Shown here one piece after another: positions 21,100 to 34,930 of a DNA stretch of 64,000 bases. Within the stretch, counting starts at the first letter, position 1. Each line of letters opens with the position of its first letter. The DNA comes from Cunninghamella blakesleeana. Lineage: Eukaryota; Mucoromycota; Mucoromycetes; Mucorales; Cunninghamellaceae. The translations under genes were made by a program, and so were the position numbers. The notes beneath the pieces were generated by a model. The model did not search any database and was not told the DNA's origin. It saw only the letters and a program-made list of their open reading frames with translations. Location of the stretch: assembly GCA_017871115.1 (NCBI GenBank), contig JAFCIZ010000007.1:310001-374000 (forward strand), written 5' to 3'.

Positions 21100-24000
21100 A
21101 TGAAAAAAGAAAACTTGACAACTTTGCTCATGACCTTTATGGGCATGACATTTATTTCTACTGTCAATGCTTATTTCGCTCAAACAAACTTATATACACA
21201 GCTCCCTTTTAAAGCAGGGATAGCAACAGATCAATTAAACAACTCAATGATTTTATTCGGTGGCGAAGGTGCTACTGAAAAGTACATTGGTAGTTTAAAT
21301 CAATTAACACAAACTGATAAAGGCTTCACTTGGTCAGCTTTACCTCAAAAAAATAGCCCTATTCCTGTCTCCTTTGCCGAAGGCATTGTTTCAAGAAACG
21401 GTGACAGTTTTATGGTTCTTGGTGGTAGTGGTGAAAATACTTATGGCCAACAACAACAGCAACAACAACAAGGAAATAATACAAATGCAAATACAACCGT
21501 AACTAACGCACCTTTATTATTACAACTATATAATTTCCAATCCCAAACTTGGAAAAATACTACAATTGCTAATGGACCCATTAATCGTCAAGAATTCACC
21601 GCTACTTATAGTCCTTCTGATAATTTAATTTATATTTATGGTGGTCGTACCCAAAATGCTACTTTGAGTGATCTCTGGATCATGAATGCTAATGCTGATA
21701 ATGGTGCTATTACATTTAATCAAGTTGAAAGCCCTCCTTATTCTCGTTTTGGTCATTCTGCCTCGCTTACAAGGTAATAAATACATCATCATCATCTTCA
21801 TTATTATTATTATTATCGTCATCAAATTCTTTTCTTAAAAAATCGAGAACATTTTTTAAACATTACATTTTTTATTTTATTCATTTCTCTCTTTTTTTAG
21901 TGATGGTAAATTGGTTATTATCGGTGGTATTGTCACTATTAATGGTAATAGTCAACGTGCTGCCATGAATCAAGCTTTAGTTTTTGATACAAAGGCCAAA
22001 AGTTGGTCTACTGCTAACTGTACTGGTACTTTACCTACCACTCGTTCTTCTCATAGTGCTGTCATCAGTAAGTTCCCGACTCCTTCCTCTCACTTTTTCT
22101 CTCCCCCCAACAATAATAATAATAACAACACATACACCCCTAAAAAAATGCACTTAATCATAACTATGAAATGAAATTCCGAATGAACTTAAAAATCAAT
22201 TTACTCACTAACTTTCTTTGTCTTTTCTTTTTTTTTTTTTTTTTTTTTTTTACTAACAATAGCATCCAATGATGAAATTTATATTATTGGTGGTATGTAT
22301 CATTTTTATATTTTTTATTCAACTAAAATAAAAAAAAAAAAGAGCAGTTTTTATATATTTAATGCAAAAAAAAATAATACTAATCATTTATTTTATTTAT
22401 TTTAAATAGGTGATAGTGGTGCTGCACCCCGTTATAGAGAATATACCCGTAGTGTTGCAAAGTTAGATACTAAAACTTGGACTTGGACTGTTATTCAAGC
22501 TGGTGGTATTCAGCCCTCTTTCCGTTCTCATGCAAGCGCTGCTATTCTTGACGGAAAGCATATTACTTTTGCCTTTGGTAAGTCTATTATTATTATAACT
22601 TACGTTATTGTTGATCCATTACTTATTTTTATTATTTTATTCCATTTTATTCTTTAGGTTCAACTGCAAGCACTTATTATAACGATTTAAATTTACTCGA
22701 AATGAGCTCAAACAATTGGATTCATGATTTTGACGGACAATCTGATTCTGGTAGCAGTGGATTATCTACTGGTGTTATTGTTGGTGTTTCTATTGCTTGT
22801 GTTGTTTTAGCCGTCATCATTATCTTTGCCTTGTGGAAATTCCAAAAATATATTCGCTTCTTAATTGTTCGTATTCACAATGATATTTGGAAACCAAGGT
22901 AAATAAAAATAAAATAAAATAATCAATTACCATTATAAAAAAAAAAAAAAAATGAATTATTTACATTAATGTTTAATATTTTATTTATCTATCTATATAT
23001 ATATATAGATCTGGTGAACCTATTTGGGCCGAAACTGCTCGTATTTCTTTCCAAATCTTCTTTATTTTCCTTTTCGTCTTATTCTTGGTCTTTGTCATTC
23101 GTCAAGCTGTTGAAAGTCCTAATGTTGTTCAACGTATCGAAACTGCTGCATCTCAAGTAGAAACTCCTGGTAAATATAAAAAATAAAAAATAGATGTCTT
23201 CATCGTAAATAACTGTATTATAAACTCCCTCTCCCACTTCTTATCCACTAACTTTGTTGTATTTTACTTTTTTAATCCATTTATAGATGTTCGATTCTGC
23301 TTCGATGGTTATCCCAATTACCCTGCAGGGGATGTAAAATCCACTGGTGTAGCTTGTCATACTGATATTGGTTATTCATGCAATAGTTTTGTTAAACAGT
23401 TAGATATGGCTGTCTTTGAACCTCAATTCATGGATAACCTTGGTAACATCCAATGTTATCTTTTCAGACCTGACAGCTACTTCAAATTAACTTCTACTAG
23501 TGGTACAAATAATGGATCACGATTGATTTTCACCATGTATGGAGATAAAGCTGCTACATCTGGAAGAGTACACGTTACAGTTTATCCTAGACAAATGGAC
23601 CCTAATGTCAAAGTATATAATATCAACGATGATACACCTGTCCTTTTACAAAATGATCAAATCCAAGCATGGCAAATTGAACAATTAAATGATGTCAATC
23701 CTAATAATATCTATACCTTGGAACCATCATCTTATAGCACTCTTGGCTACTCACTTTCTGATCATCGCTATTTACAAGATGTTGGATGGAATTATGTTGG
23801 TTTCTTACCCATCACCAACTCTACCCCTGAAGTTACTAGTGCCTTCCGCCAAGAACCTCCAAACCCTAATTATCCTTATAGCGACGTTGGTACTTTAGTT
23901 GTATCACCAAATTCCTTTGTAGAAATTGTAGATCGTGAAGTCAAGATGTATACCTTATTAAATGCTCTTGGTTTTGTTGGTGGTATCTTTGGTCTTTTAA

Positions 24001-24533
24001 TTGCTGTTCAAGCATGGTTATTCGGATTCCGTCCTCGTTCTCCATGGGGTGTTGTTCATCGTTGGTCTGTAGGTGATATGAAGAAATCTTTATTACGTGG
24101 ATTACACGATAAATTCAAAACATCCGATCAATCTAGTATCCCATTGGTTCATCCTGTTCATAAACGTTTCAGCGTCAATAATATGGGTGGAAATAATAAT
24201 CTTGGTTATGAATCAGAAACTCAACGTATTAGCCGTGTAGAAGAACGTATGCAAGTCATGGAATTATTATTTAAAGCTTATTATGTAGATGATGAAGTAT
24301 TTAGATCATTAGATAATGCAAATAAGACTGCTCCTCCTGGCTATGATCATTCCGCTCGTGGCCCTCTTTTCCCTTCTACTGAAAAAGTAGATCTTGCTGC
24401 TACAAATGACCCTCATCAACGTAATAACAGTCGCTTCTCTCATATGTTCCATCGTAATAGCATCAATAGTGATTCTACTTCTCACCATCATTTAACTGAC
24501 GGTCAAGAAAATGTTCATTTACGTGATATCTAA
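21100..24533 (+). CDS. secreted-kelch multi-pass membrane protein, receptor-like
   Basis: Proposed join(21100..21773,21901..22067,22263..22292,22410..22577,22658..22898,23009..23169,23287..24533), 895 aa; all seven exons join in frame. Residues 1-25 form a signal peptide (TTLLMTFMGMTFISTVNA). Residues about 30-370 are kelch repeats (SMILFGGEG, LIYIYGGRT, KLVIIGG, EIYIIGG), a beta-propeller. TM1 is at about 386-406 (GVIVGVSIACVVLAVIII), TM2 at about 439-457 (FQIFFIFLFVLFLVFVI). A second domain (about 458-700) has clustered Cys (RFCFDGYPNYP, VACHTDIGYSC) and no family I know. TM3 lies at about 701-728 (LLNALGFVGGIFGLLIAVQA). A cytosolic tail of about 165 aa ends with a predicted helix RVEERMQVMELLFKAYYVDD. 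The topology is self-consistent: kelch and Cys domain outside, tail inside. Exon 3 is only 30 nt. Function unknown; cell-surface sensing is inference. Confidence 0.82.
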
Positions 24534-25206
24534 AAAAAAATTAATTTTTTAGTTTAATATGATTTCTATTTATATATATATATATAAAAAAAACGGATGA
24601 TCACTTTTTTTTCTTTATATATATATAAAAAAAATTATTTTTAGAAAATGAAAAAAAAAAAAAAAAATATATAGGAGTTCCTTTTATTTTTATATTTTTT
24701 TTTATATATTGTGTTTTTATTTTTATTTTCATATCTATTTTATTATTATATCTTTTTCCCGTTTATTACTTTCATTTTTTATTATTTTTTTGTTTTATTG
24801 ATTATCATTCTTTTTTTTTTTTTTTATTAAAAAAAAAAAATATATCTTTTATTTATTCTCTAATAATGTAATAAAAATATTATATAAAAAAAAAATAGAA
24901 TTTTTAGTAGATCTAGACTTTCATGTATATCTGTGTAGTAGTTATTATTAACAACATAAATTTATTAGTACAGGAACACAAAAAACTTTAATTCAATATA
25001 GGAGGAAAGTATTTTATTTTATAAAAAAAATAAAGATTTATTTTTATTATAGAAAATGCATTATCTATATTTAATAAATAAAATATAGGCGAATTAATTT
25101 TTTTAACATGATAATAAAAATTCTAATAATAATAATAATAATAATTTTGATATAATTTACATATAATTGAAAATAAAAATAAAAAAAAATCTATCTATAC
25201 AAATAT
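24534..25206. other. convergent 3' intergenic region
   Basis: Very AT-rich sequence between the stops of the kelch gene and the mtTFB-like gene, with long A/T homopolymers and (AT)n tracts; likely contains both polyadenylation regions. No gene supported. Confidence 0.65.
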
Positions 25207-25777
25207 TTATACAATAGCATAAGCGTCTTCAAATAAAACTCTTGGTCTTAATGGCCACTGATCAAATTTTACAGCCAATTCATTAATTTGTTCTACTGTT
25301 AAGTTTCCTACTGGTGTATTTGTATCAAAGGATAATCTTTTTAAAATAATATCTGCCCCAGGTCCAAGTGTACTATTTTGAGATGATACAGAAAAATATT
25401 ATTATTATTATTAATATATTAAAAAATAATATATCTATATTTATATATATATAACGTTATATTAAAAAAAATTACAATACAATAAAAAAAGTGTAACCTA
25501 TCTTTTTATTTTCACTTACCAAACCATTTTATTAAGAGGATTTCTTTGTTTAACAAATATATGTTTTATTACATATTCAAATACATCCCAGTCAGCTAAT
25601 TCATTTTTAAAAAATAAAATATATATATGTATTTAATAAAAAAAATCCTACAAATATGGCTTAATGAGTTATTTATATTTATATGTATATGTATGTATAC
25701 CTTTAATTTTTGCATTTTGAAAAGGGACTATATGCACTAAATGATACAGGTTCTAATAAAATGAAAATGAAAATAAC

Positions 25778-25809
<32 letters not shown>

Positions 25810-26489
25810 CTTATATACTTATATACTTACATAAGGGTAAACAGATTCGGCACTTGTTGAATATAATACTCTAACATCAGCACATGCTTCAGTGACTACA
25901 CCCATTTTACATCGAGTAGCTGATCCAGGTGGAGATATAAATTTCTAAATAATTAATAAAACAAAATAAAAAATATCAAAAGTTTATAAATAAACCACTA
26001 TTTAGAATTTATATATACAAATACCAATATATTTCTCTATCTGTCTTACACTTAATAATTGGTCAGGCATCCATAAAGCCATTTGAATTCTTCCCATTGA
26101 ATGTAAAGCCATTTTGTTTACAATACAAGTAGCAAATTGTGCTAATAGTTGTTCCCCTTTTACCGTTTTTGGCAATGTGCCTGTAAATAATATATTTTGA
26201 TTCACTATATATAATGTATATTGGATGAGCTAAAAAAATACTTTGATATATTCTTTTATATTCATTTATTTATCAACATGCATTATATATATTACCATGA
26301 GTCCAATCCATATCTACTAAATCACCTAGGTATTTTTCATCTTTCAATTCATTATAAGTTTCCCAATCATAACCGTCTTTTTTTAATGGTATAATACCAC
26401 CTTTAGAATCTTCTGCTAATGCCTATAAAAGTGATTATTATTATTATTATATTGTCGCTAATAAACTCTTTACCATTCCATCCATTACG

Positions 26490-26554
<65 letters not shown>

Positions 26555-26712
26555 TTGACATACCTTAATATGATCAAAATAGTGCACATTAGGTTCAAGT
26601 GTAAAAATCTTTTTAAACCCGCCATTAAATAAGGCTGCTGTCCAAGCACCCAATCCTAATAAAATAGAATAATAGAATAAAAACGATAATAACAAATGAA
26701 TAAATTTTGGTT

Positions 26713-26756
<44 letters not shown>

Positions 26757-27136
26757 AATAAACTGTCAATAATAATAATAAAAAGAAAGCTCGTAAGATT
26801 TTCTCAACTTACCAGGATTCATTTCTATTACTGTCATTTTCTTTTTTTGTAAATCGGTCCACTTTGTATGTTTTTGTAATTTATTAAATGCATTATCTAT
26901 AGCGAAAATAAGTAAAAGACATATGTATATATATACATAAGTATATAAATTAAATTGATTTTTGTTATATATAATCAGTGCTTTTTTATTACTTCAGTTT
27001 TATTTTATTTTCTACCTGCCGTATCCATATTAGCTATTGTACATCGAGGTGGTTTTGAAGTTGATTTTATTCTAAAGTTTTTAGTCCATGCTGATTGTGA
27101 GGGTATTTTAGCTACAAGTGAACGAGCAGATGACAT
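25207..27136 (-). CDS. MTF1: mitochondrial transcription factor B / rRNA adenine dimethyltransferase-like
   Basis: Proposed complement(join(25207..25372,25520..25595,25701..25752,25831..25944,26050..26180,26296..26422,26564..26655,26813..26896,27016..27136)), 320 aa; nine exons, all in phase. The N-terminus (MSSARSLVAKIPSQSAWTKN) is Arg/Ser-rich and lacks acids, as in a mitochondrial presequence. The SAM-binding motif I is MTVIEMNPGLGAWTAALF, followed by KIFTLEPNVHYFDHIKAL, then GTLPKTVKGEQLLAQF where dimethyltransferases carry the N-L-P-Y-type motif. It lacks the canonical catalytic NLPY, which favours the transcription-factor branch (yeast Mtf1, length 341), which helps Rpo41 open promoters. 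The C-terminal part (ILKRLSFDTNTPVGNLTVEQ) follows the family pattern. An alternative is an active rRNA methyltransferase. Downstream neighbour of DHTKD1 on the same strand. Confidence 0.78.
26492..26554. repeat. (TA)n(GT)12 microsatellite inside an intron
   Basis: About 39 bp of TA repeats followed by twelve GT units, entirely within the intron between exons 6 and 7 (transcript order 3 and 4) of the mtTFB-like gene. On the transcript it reads as (AC)12(TA)n. Repeat length here can influence splicing and is likely polymorphic. Confidence 0.9.
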
Positions 27137-27479
27137 GAGTATATGTATATATATTTAAATATGTAAAGAGAATAAATAAATGAAGAAAAAGTGCATACGG
27201 ATAAAAAAAATTTTTAAAAGTTTATTTTTAAAAATCCGACTGTCAAAAAAAAAGTACATTCTGATCCTGATTTCATAATTAAAAAAACAAAAAAAAAAAC
27301 TATGGTATTTAATTTAAATCAATATGGTTATACTGTTTAATATATAATAACTTTTATTAAGATACAAAAAAATAAATAAATGAATTAGTTTGTTTTATAT
27401 TATTCATAAAAATATGGAATATTTGTGTTAATACAATGTATAAAAAATAAATAAATAACCCTCTCGCCTAGCGTTTACA
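27137..27479. other. spacer between MTF1-like and DHTKD1
   Basis: 343 bp of AT-rich DNA that must hold the DHTKD1 polyadenylation region and the promoter of the mtTFB-like gene. Nothing else distinct. Confidence 0.6.
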
Positions 27480-30400
27480 TTAATCTAATTCTACTGCATC
27501 TTTAATAAGTTTGGATTGTTCAGCCTTGAATTTAGTACCAATAGATATAGCAGGAGCTGAAAGTGGGGGACGTCCTACATATTTTAAGGTTTGTTGCTGA
27601 GGAATTAATTGTGATATTCTTGGAGCCATGAAGCTATAAGCACCAGCATTTTGAGGTTCTTCCTGACACCATACAAATTCACTTGCATATCTATACTTTT
27701 CAAGTTCTTGTTCTATTTGTTCCTTAGGGAATGGACACAATTCCTATTTGAATAATAATAGTAATAAAATAAGTCAATGATTAAAAAAATACATATTTTT
27801 ATTATCATTACTATTATTTTTTTATTATGTGGATACTTACTTCAATTCGAATTAAAGCAACACGATCATTCAAGTTGCGATTATTCTTTTCCTTTTGGAG
27901 GTCATAATACAATTTACCGGAGACAAATACAACCTTATCAACTTGTTCGGGATCAGTAGTTGTTGGATCACTTAATACTGGTTGGAAATGGGTACCAGGT
28001 CCCATTTCATCTAAGGAACTTACAGCAAGCTATATAGGAACAAAACATTTACAACGATAATAGTAATAAATAAATAAGTTCAACACATTTCATATTTCCA
28101 TTATATAGCACTAAAATTGCTAATGTTATTTTTAGTTTTATAAACTTACAGGAGATTTTAATAAACTCTTTGGTGAAATAACAATTAATGGTTTACGATA
28201 AGGACGATGAATCTAAAAAAATAACAGATATATTAAGATAATTATTACTACTGAATCCCAATGAAATATAATAATTATCACAATATAATATTTACCTGTC
28301 TACGGAGTACATGGTAATATTGAGAAGGAGTAGTACAATTAACAACGTGCCAGTTTGGAGGAGTGGAGTAAGCATCATGAACATCGAATGTATCATTAGA
28401 CATCTAAAAAAATAAAAAGTAAAATAAGAATATTAGGAAAAAAAAAATGCCCATATAATTATAATAAGAAATATAAGTTATAAATATACAAATGTATAAG
28501 TGACTTACTTGTAAAAAGCGTTCAATACGGCTGGAAGAATGTTCAGGACCGGCACCATCTTGGCCATGAGGTAACAGCATAACCAATCCACTTTGACGAA
28601 GCCATTTTTCTTCACCACTAGAAATAAAAGTATCAATAGCAATTTGTGCACCATTAAAGAAGTCACCGAATTGAGCTTCCCAAATAACTAATCGTTGAGG
28701 TGTTTCAATAGACATGCCATATTCAAATCCTAATACAGCAAATTCATTTAAAGGACTGTTGGCAACCTATCATTTTTTTTTGAAAAAAAAAAAAGCAAAC
28801 AAAATAAGTAAATAATAGTAATAATAATAATAATAATAATAAACTGTATATACATATGTATATATAATAAACTTACTTCCAAGAAACCTTGACTTTGAGT
28901 ATTTCCTTTATTAATTTCGTTTAATGGAATAGCAGCTTCTTCTGTATCTTGACATACAAACATAGCATGACGTTGAGAGAAAGTACCACGACCAACGTCT
29001 TGACCAGAGATACGAATACCATGACCTTCTTTTAAAAGAGAACCAAAAGCTAAAGCTTCAGCAGTAGCCCAATCTAAACCACTACCTTGATTTAATTTCT
29101 TTAATCTAGCATCGATATGGTATTTTTGTAAACGTGGATGTACTTTGATACCCTCAGGGGCTGTAACGGATTGTTTACCAATACTGATTAACGTTTCCTT
29201 ATCTAATCCTGTTTCAATTTGTTCTGCTTGACCTTTAACAATATGTTCTATTCCTTTCCAATTTCCTTGTAAATGAATTTTTTTTGCATCTGGCTTATAA
29301 GTTTCACTTAATTTTAATTGTTCTTCTAACTGATTTAATTGTGATTCACGTTCTTGATTGGATTCACTTTCTGTTATAACTTTTTCTTGTAATAACTTTT
29401 CTTCGTACATTTTAGGTACTGATTTACGTAAGCGAATATTATTGTACATTTGTGGCTGAGTAAAAGCTGGTTCATCTAATTCATTATGCCCCCATCGACG
29501 ATAACACATAAGATCAAGAATAATATCCTATTTATATATATTATTTAGTATATAACATATAAATCCTTTTTTTTTTTTTTTGCTTATTTTTCTCTAATAT
29601 GTATATATGTATATTATTCATTACCTTTCTAAATTTATTTCTATATTCAAATACAAGATCCATAGCACGAGCCACTTCTTCAGGGAAATCACCATTGACA
29701 TGAACAATAGGAATATTAATCATTTTACCAACATCAGAACAATAAGCAGTAGAACGAGCATTTTGAGCAGGGGTAGTATAACCAATTTGATTATTGACAA
29801 CAATATGAACTGAGCCACCAGATGAATAATGAGGAAGATTGGACATACCAAGTGATTCCATAACAACACCTTGACCAGTAAAGGCAGCATCACCATGAAT
29901 TTGAACACACATTACACGATCACCTAAAGAACAAGATTCATCGAATCTTGACATTAATTCAGTTTGTTTTGCTCTAGCTTTGCCCATAGCCACTGGATTA
30001 ATAGCTTCTAAGTGAGAAGGATTGCTAAGAAGTGAGACATGGAGAGGATGGCCATCATAATTAAGATCAGGATTATTAACTAAATGAGAAATTACATCGC
30101 CTGAATGGAAGGTACCTTCAGGCAATTCAGAGTTGCCTTTCATTTTATGGAAGAGTGCTGCATGAGGATATTCTAATAAGTCACATAAAAAGTTCAAACG
30201 ACCACGATGGGGCATACCAACAATAATATCACTTACACCCGCTATTAAAAAAGAAAGAAGGAGAGAAGAAAAATAAATATAAAAGCATAATTTTTTCTAT
30301 TTATTTTACTTTCATAACCTATTTTTTCCTTTTTCTTTTTTCCCTATTCTTTTTTTTACCTTTTGCAGATACGCCAAATAAACGATCTAAAGCTACCATC

Positions 30401-30752
30401 ATACTTTCAGCACCTTCTAAACCATATCTTTTTAAGTTAGGGAATTTTTTTCCTAAAAAGTGATCAAAAGTCTATATTTTTTTAATAAAAGATTTAAATA
30501 ATAAGGTTAATAACAATAGTAAGAGTTAGAAGATAATGTGAATTTTTTCAATCGAAACAATAAAAATAAAAAAATTGTACCTCCGATTGTGATAATAATT
30601 GATGAATACGTTTTTTTTCGTCTTTTGATAATTGGGGTTTATTCCAAGATTCAACAGCATGATACCACCAACGTCTTTCACTTGCAGACTAATAAAAAAA
30701 TTTATAATAATAATTATATTTTTTAAGTTAAAAAACCCTATCGTGATAAATG

Positions 30753-30783
<31 letters not shown>

Positions 30784-31492
30784 TTTACGATAAATATATT
30801 TATACTTACTGGAATATGCATAAATTCATAAGCTATCTTGCCACAATAGGATTCATTTAAATGGTTAATGATAGTCCTAAAATCTGCTTCTTCTTTAAAG
30901 GATGGATCATTCTTCGATTCGTTCACATGTAAAATACCTATTTTTACGTATATAATCAATATATACATACACAAGTCATTATTTTTTAACTCTTTTTATA
31001 TATTATAAAAAATAAAAAATAAAAGGAAATAGATGTAAGTACTATATAATTACCGGCTACATTATAAACTTTGTTTTCATCAGTTAATCCATATCTTTCA
31101 GGTTTAAGAGCCAATACTTCTCTATTTTAAAAAAGAAAAAACAAAAAAAATCGAACAAAAAAAATAATATTAATACATAATATCCCTTTTGTTTGTATTT
31201 TATCCCTTTATTTTAAAAATACAACTTACTCCCTCTTCATAAAATCTAAAGGATCTAAATGTGCACCTCTATGACCATGAGTTCTATAAGCTTGCACCAT
31301 ACGTAAAAGACTACCATGCTCCATTCTATTAGTTAATTCTGTTTGATTATAATCAGGTAACTCATAAGGTTTACGTTCTCTAGATCCATAAATATGATGG
31401 TCATGATACTTTCGTTGCCCACTAAGTATTGTATTACGCGTAATATTTAATTGATTTTTTTGTATAGCTAATTGTTGTCTAAGTCTTAACAT
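27480..31492 (-). CDS. DHTKD1: 2-oxoadipate dehydrogenase E1 component (DHTKD1)
   Basis: Proposed complement(join(27480..27743,27841..28029,28150..28212,28296..28403,28509..28766,28877..29527,29625..30241,30360..30471,30581..30688,30810..30937,31054..31121,31230..31492)), 942 aa; twelve exons, all in phase. It is a thiamine-diphosphate E1 enzyme of the 2-oxoglutarate dehydrogenase family. Signatures read [34 protein letters not shown], the TPP-binding [12 protein letters not shown]...[43 protein letters not shown] and [35 protein letters not shown] and IHVVNN-type contexts follow DHTKD1 rather than Kgd1/OGDH. DHTKD1 converts 2-oxoadipate to glutaryl-CoA in lysine and tryptophan breakdown in mitochondria. 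The start is rich in Arg/Gln ([20 protein letters not shown]), as for a presequence. Human DHTKD1 is 919 aa. Confidence 0.93.
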
Positions 31493-31907
31493 GTTTATTC
31501 TATCTAATATATAAATAAATAAATAAAAGAAGATAAAAAAAAAAAAAAAGGTGAGAAAAAAGATGTATATATATTTTTGTTGTTACTTTTTATATCAATT
31601 ATTATTTTAGTTTTTTTTACCACGATCACACGCTTGCAGCTCTCTTTAAATATACCAAAAAAGGGAACCACCAGTAAAATATGAGAAAAAAAGAGGTTTT
31701 TTTCCCACGACCTTAATGATTCTTGAACTATATTATAAAAATTACACCTATCTTTGTTTGATAATAGCCTGTCTTATCTTGCTGTGGGGTTATAAAAGTA
31801 TAAAATGTGGAACCAAACTTCTTTCTAAAAAAAAGCCGTGGGAATAATCGTTAACTTTGACTCATTTTAATAACATTCATTATAAGTTAATCTATTGGAT
31901 CTTACAT

Positions 31908-31947
<40 letters not shown>

Positions 31948-33968
31948 TAAAAACTTGTATATATCTTGTAACTAAAATCCTCTATTACTATTTCACGTTC
32001 AAAGTATCATTTGATCCATTTGCTTTTAAATCAAAATACTTTTTTTATTATCAACTAAGTATAGTAAAAAAAATAAAAATAAAAATAAAAAATTAATTTA
32101 AAAAGTATTATCTTTATTATTTATTTGTTCATTTTATTCTCTCTTTAGTGATAAAATTTACATATTAATTTGAAACATCAACAATGGATTATTGTGCATC
32201 AATTTACAATAATTGCTAGTGTAGATCATTTTTCGTGTAAATAATACATATACACATATGCTTACCAATGTTTTATATGTAAACTAAAAAGAAAGAGACG
32301 ATACTAATTTGCAGTTTTTATAGTGAATTAACCATATATTATTATTTTTGTCGTGAAATTTCATATATCATTTTATTTTACCTTGTTCATATACCTTCTT
32401 TGTCGGAATTCAAAAAAATTGATGATTGCTGGAGCATAATATATATAAAAAACTTTGATTCGTACATATTTCTTGTAAAGGAACTTGATTAAACAAGGTA
32501 CAATATTATTAAATTACGTGTTTGTATTTGTAACATTTAGGAAATTGATCATATATTTGATTTCTCTTCTTTCTCTTAGGCTTATTTTCTAATACTTCTA
32601 GCAGTGTTTCTCATTTTATACTTCATTTGTATAATTAATCCACTGTTGTTTCGATTTTAAACGATTTATGAACGCATGATTGACCAATGTCTTAATGAAT
32701 TTTGCAATGAATACTTTTATTAAATGTATTGGCAAAAAATCATAAAAACTATTCTTGCTATTGTTGGATAAGCATTGCTTGATGGTTTTGTTCAATAAAG
32801 ACTGTATATACATATTTTTGAACCATAATGTATACGCTGAAAATTGTAGTAAAAAAAAAAGCACAACTTATAAACGAAATAAAAAATAATATATTAGTTT
32901 ATTTTTACAAATACTTTGAAACATAATAATTTGCTAATTCCATTATACTTATTTATATGATTTTATCAGCAATATTCTTTTACAAACTATCTATATTTTT
33001 AAACCCTAAAAAATAAAATAAATAAAGCCATGTAGATATAAATTACATTATGACCTCTAATAAAATAGGCTATCTTTACTATGTATAACTAAATATTGTT
33101 TGAATTACATACTTTAGTATATTAACAATATATATATTGTTAATACGTAAAATAGCTTGATATTGAGTATAAAAAAAGAAAGAAAAAAGATGAAGAAAAA
33201 AACCTTTCCAGCATTTTTATAGATTTTTTTAAATTCCGTCAGAAATTTTTTTATCTTTTACTATATTCTCTATTTTACTAAAGTTACTTAGCCAGGGAAA
33301 ATGAAGAGTTTATAAAAAAACTATAGAGCGGCTATTTCTTTTTATGGATTTTAATAGTTCATTAGCGCGTATTTAGTAAAAAAAATCATATTTAAATGAA
33401 TCCTGTAAATGGCCAAGATCACCTAACAAAAATTAATAAAAATACAGATACAAAGTATGTTATTGGTATATTATAATTTCATACCGTTTGGTTTATTATA
33501 ACAGATATAATAGAATATTTAACTTAAGTATTAATCTTTAAATAAATTGTTCTGTATTTATGATAACCTTATGCATATTTGAAAATTGGTCAGGGTTATA
33601 AAGAGAGACTGAATATAACATGAACTATTATAATTAGAAATAAACTGATATATTATCATTAAAGATAAATTAATAAAAGTATTATCTTTTAAATAATTTT
33701 TTCATTCTTTTTTAAAAAAAATTGGGTGATTTAATTAGGAAAGATAATTTAAAGGGTGTAATAATAGGTAGTTATTATATTTTATTTTTTGAAAATTTAA
33801 TCATTATAATAGTTACATAATTCATATATATATGTATAACAATACAGTAATCTAGCCAAGAATAAATCAATAAAATGGAATGAAAGAAAAAGAGAGTATA
33901 TATGGGTATAACAGAAGAAAAAAATAAAAAAATAAAAAAAAGTAAAAAATAATGAAATAAAATAAAAA
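31493..33968. other. 2.5-kb AT-rich intergenic region
   Basis: No gene is supported. It holds the DHTKD1 promoter (31493-31850, with a long poly-A/T segment), an (AT)n run at about 31912-31942, and a weak minus-strand open frame at 32616-32864 of 82 codons with a patch of balanced composition (FYDFLPIHLIKVFIAKFIKT) that might be a relic. Confidence 0.55.
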
Positions 33969-34881
33969 TCAATGAGCATATTCAAACCAAACACTAATAG
34001 AATCGGGCCCTACTAAATCTCGTATTGTTGCAACCAAGACTTCAATCTCAACGGCCAATTGCTCACAATTCATCAAATAAGCACTATAATATGTATATTC
34101 TGGGTGATCTAAGTTGTTCATTTCAAAAATGGGTAATTTTCTGACTCTATCAGTTAAAACACGTCTTGCTTTGGTTGGGCGTAATATATAAGGTGGCAAG
34201 GGCGTTTTATTTAATAATGAATTCGAAGCTAATTGAAGAGCTGTTAAAACAGATGATATCTACATATAGAAATATATATAAACAAATAAATTATCCTTTA
34301 GAACGATCACTTCTTCCACCATTTATTTATTTATTTATCGCTGTATATATGTATATATATATATATATAGCTTACATAATTTTTACGTTCTGCCCAAGTT
34401 TGATTAATAATATTTAATCGCCAATTACTATCCATTTTATGCAATGCCAGTTCCATTTGTAACATCAAATTTAATATATTATCCAATACTTGTAATAATT
34501 TGAGATACTTCTTTTCAGGAAAAGTGCCTCTTAACATAGGTTCAAATCGGCTTTGATCCATTAGAGCTCTAGTTACTTTAATTTGTTGGCGTATATTGGT
34601 AGCAAATACTCTGAACAATTTTTGATTTGATTCCTTAATTCGGTATTCATACAATGAACCCTTTAATAATAAACCAAGGAAGGCAGCATATAGAGCACTT
34701 ATGTCAACCAAAATATGTGATATCCGATGACGAACTTCTACTCTACTCGTATGAGCATAAGGAACAATACTAACTATCATGGCTGCAAACACACCAATTA
34801 ATACCGCAACAATACGCTATATAAATAAATATAAAAATAATAATAATAAATTATAATGATAATAATAGGCTATAAATACAT

Positions 34882-34930
<49 letters not shown>

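Noticed and set aside
27480..31492. Assignment as the 2-oxoglutarate dehydrogenase E1 (Kgd1/OGDH).
   Set aside because: The active-site region matches the DHTKD1 subfamily wording and the length of 942 aa is nearer DHTKD1; OGDH-type N-terminal extensions are missing.
32616..32864. Minus-strand 82-codon frame in the large intergenic region.
   Set aside because: No start context, no homologous motif recognised and no adjoining exons; kept only as a note in the intergenic entry.
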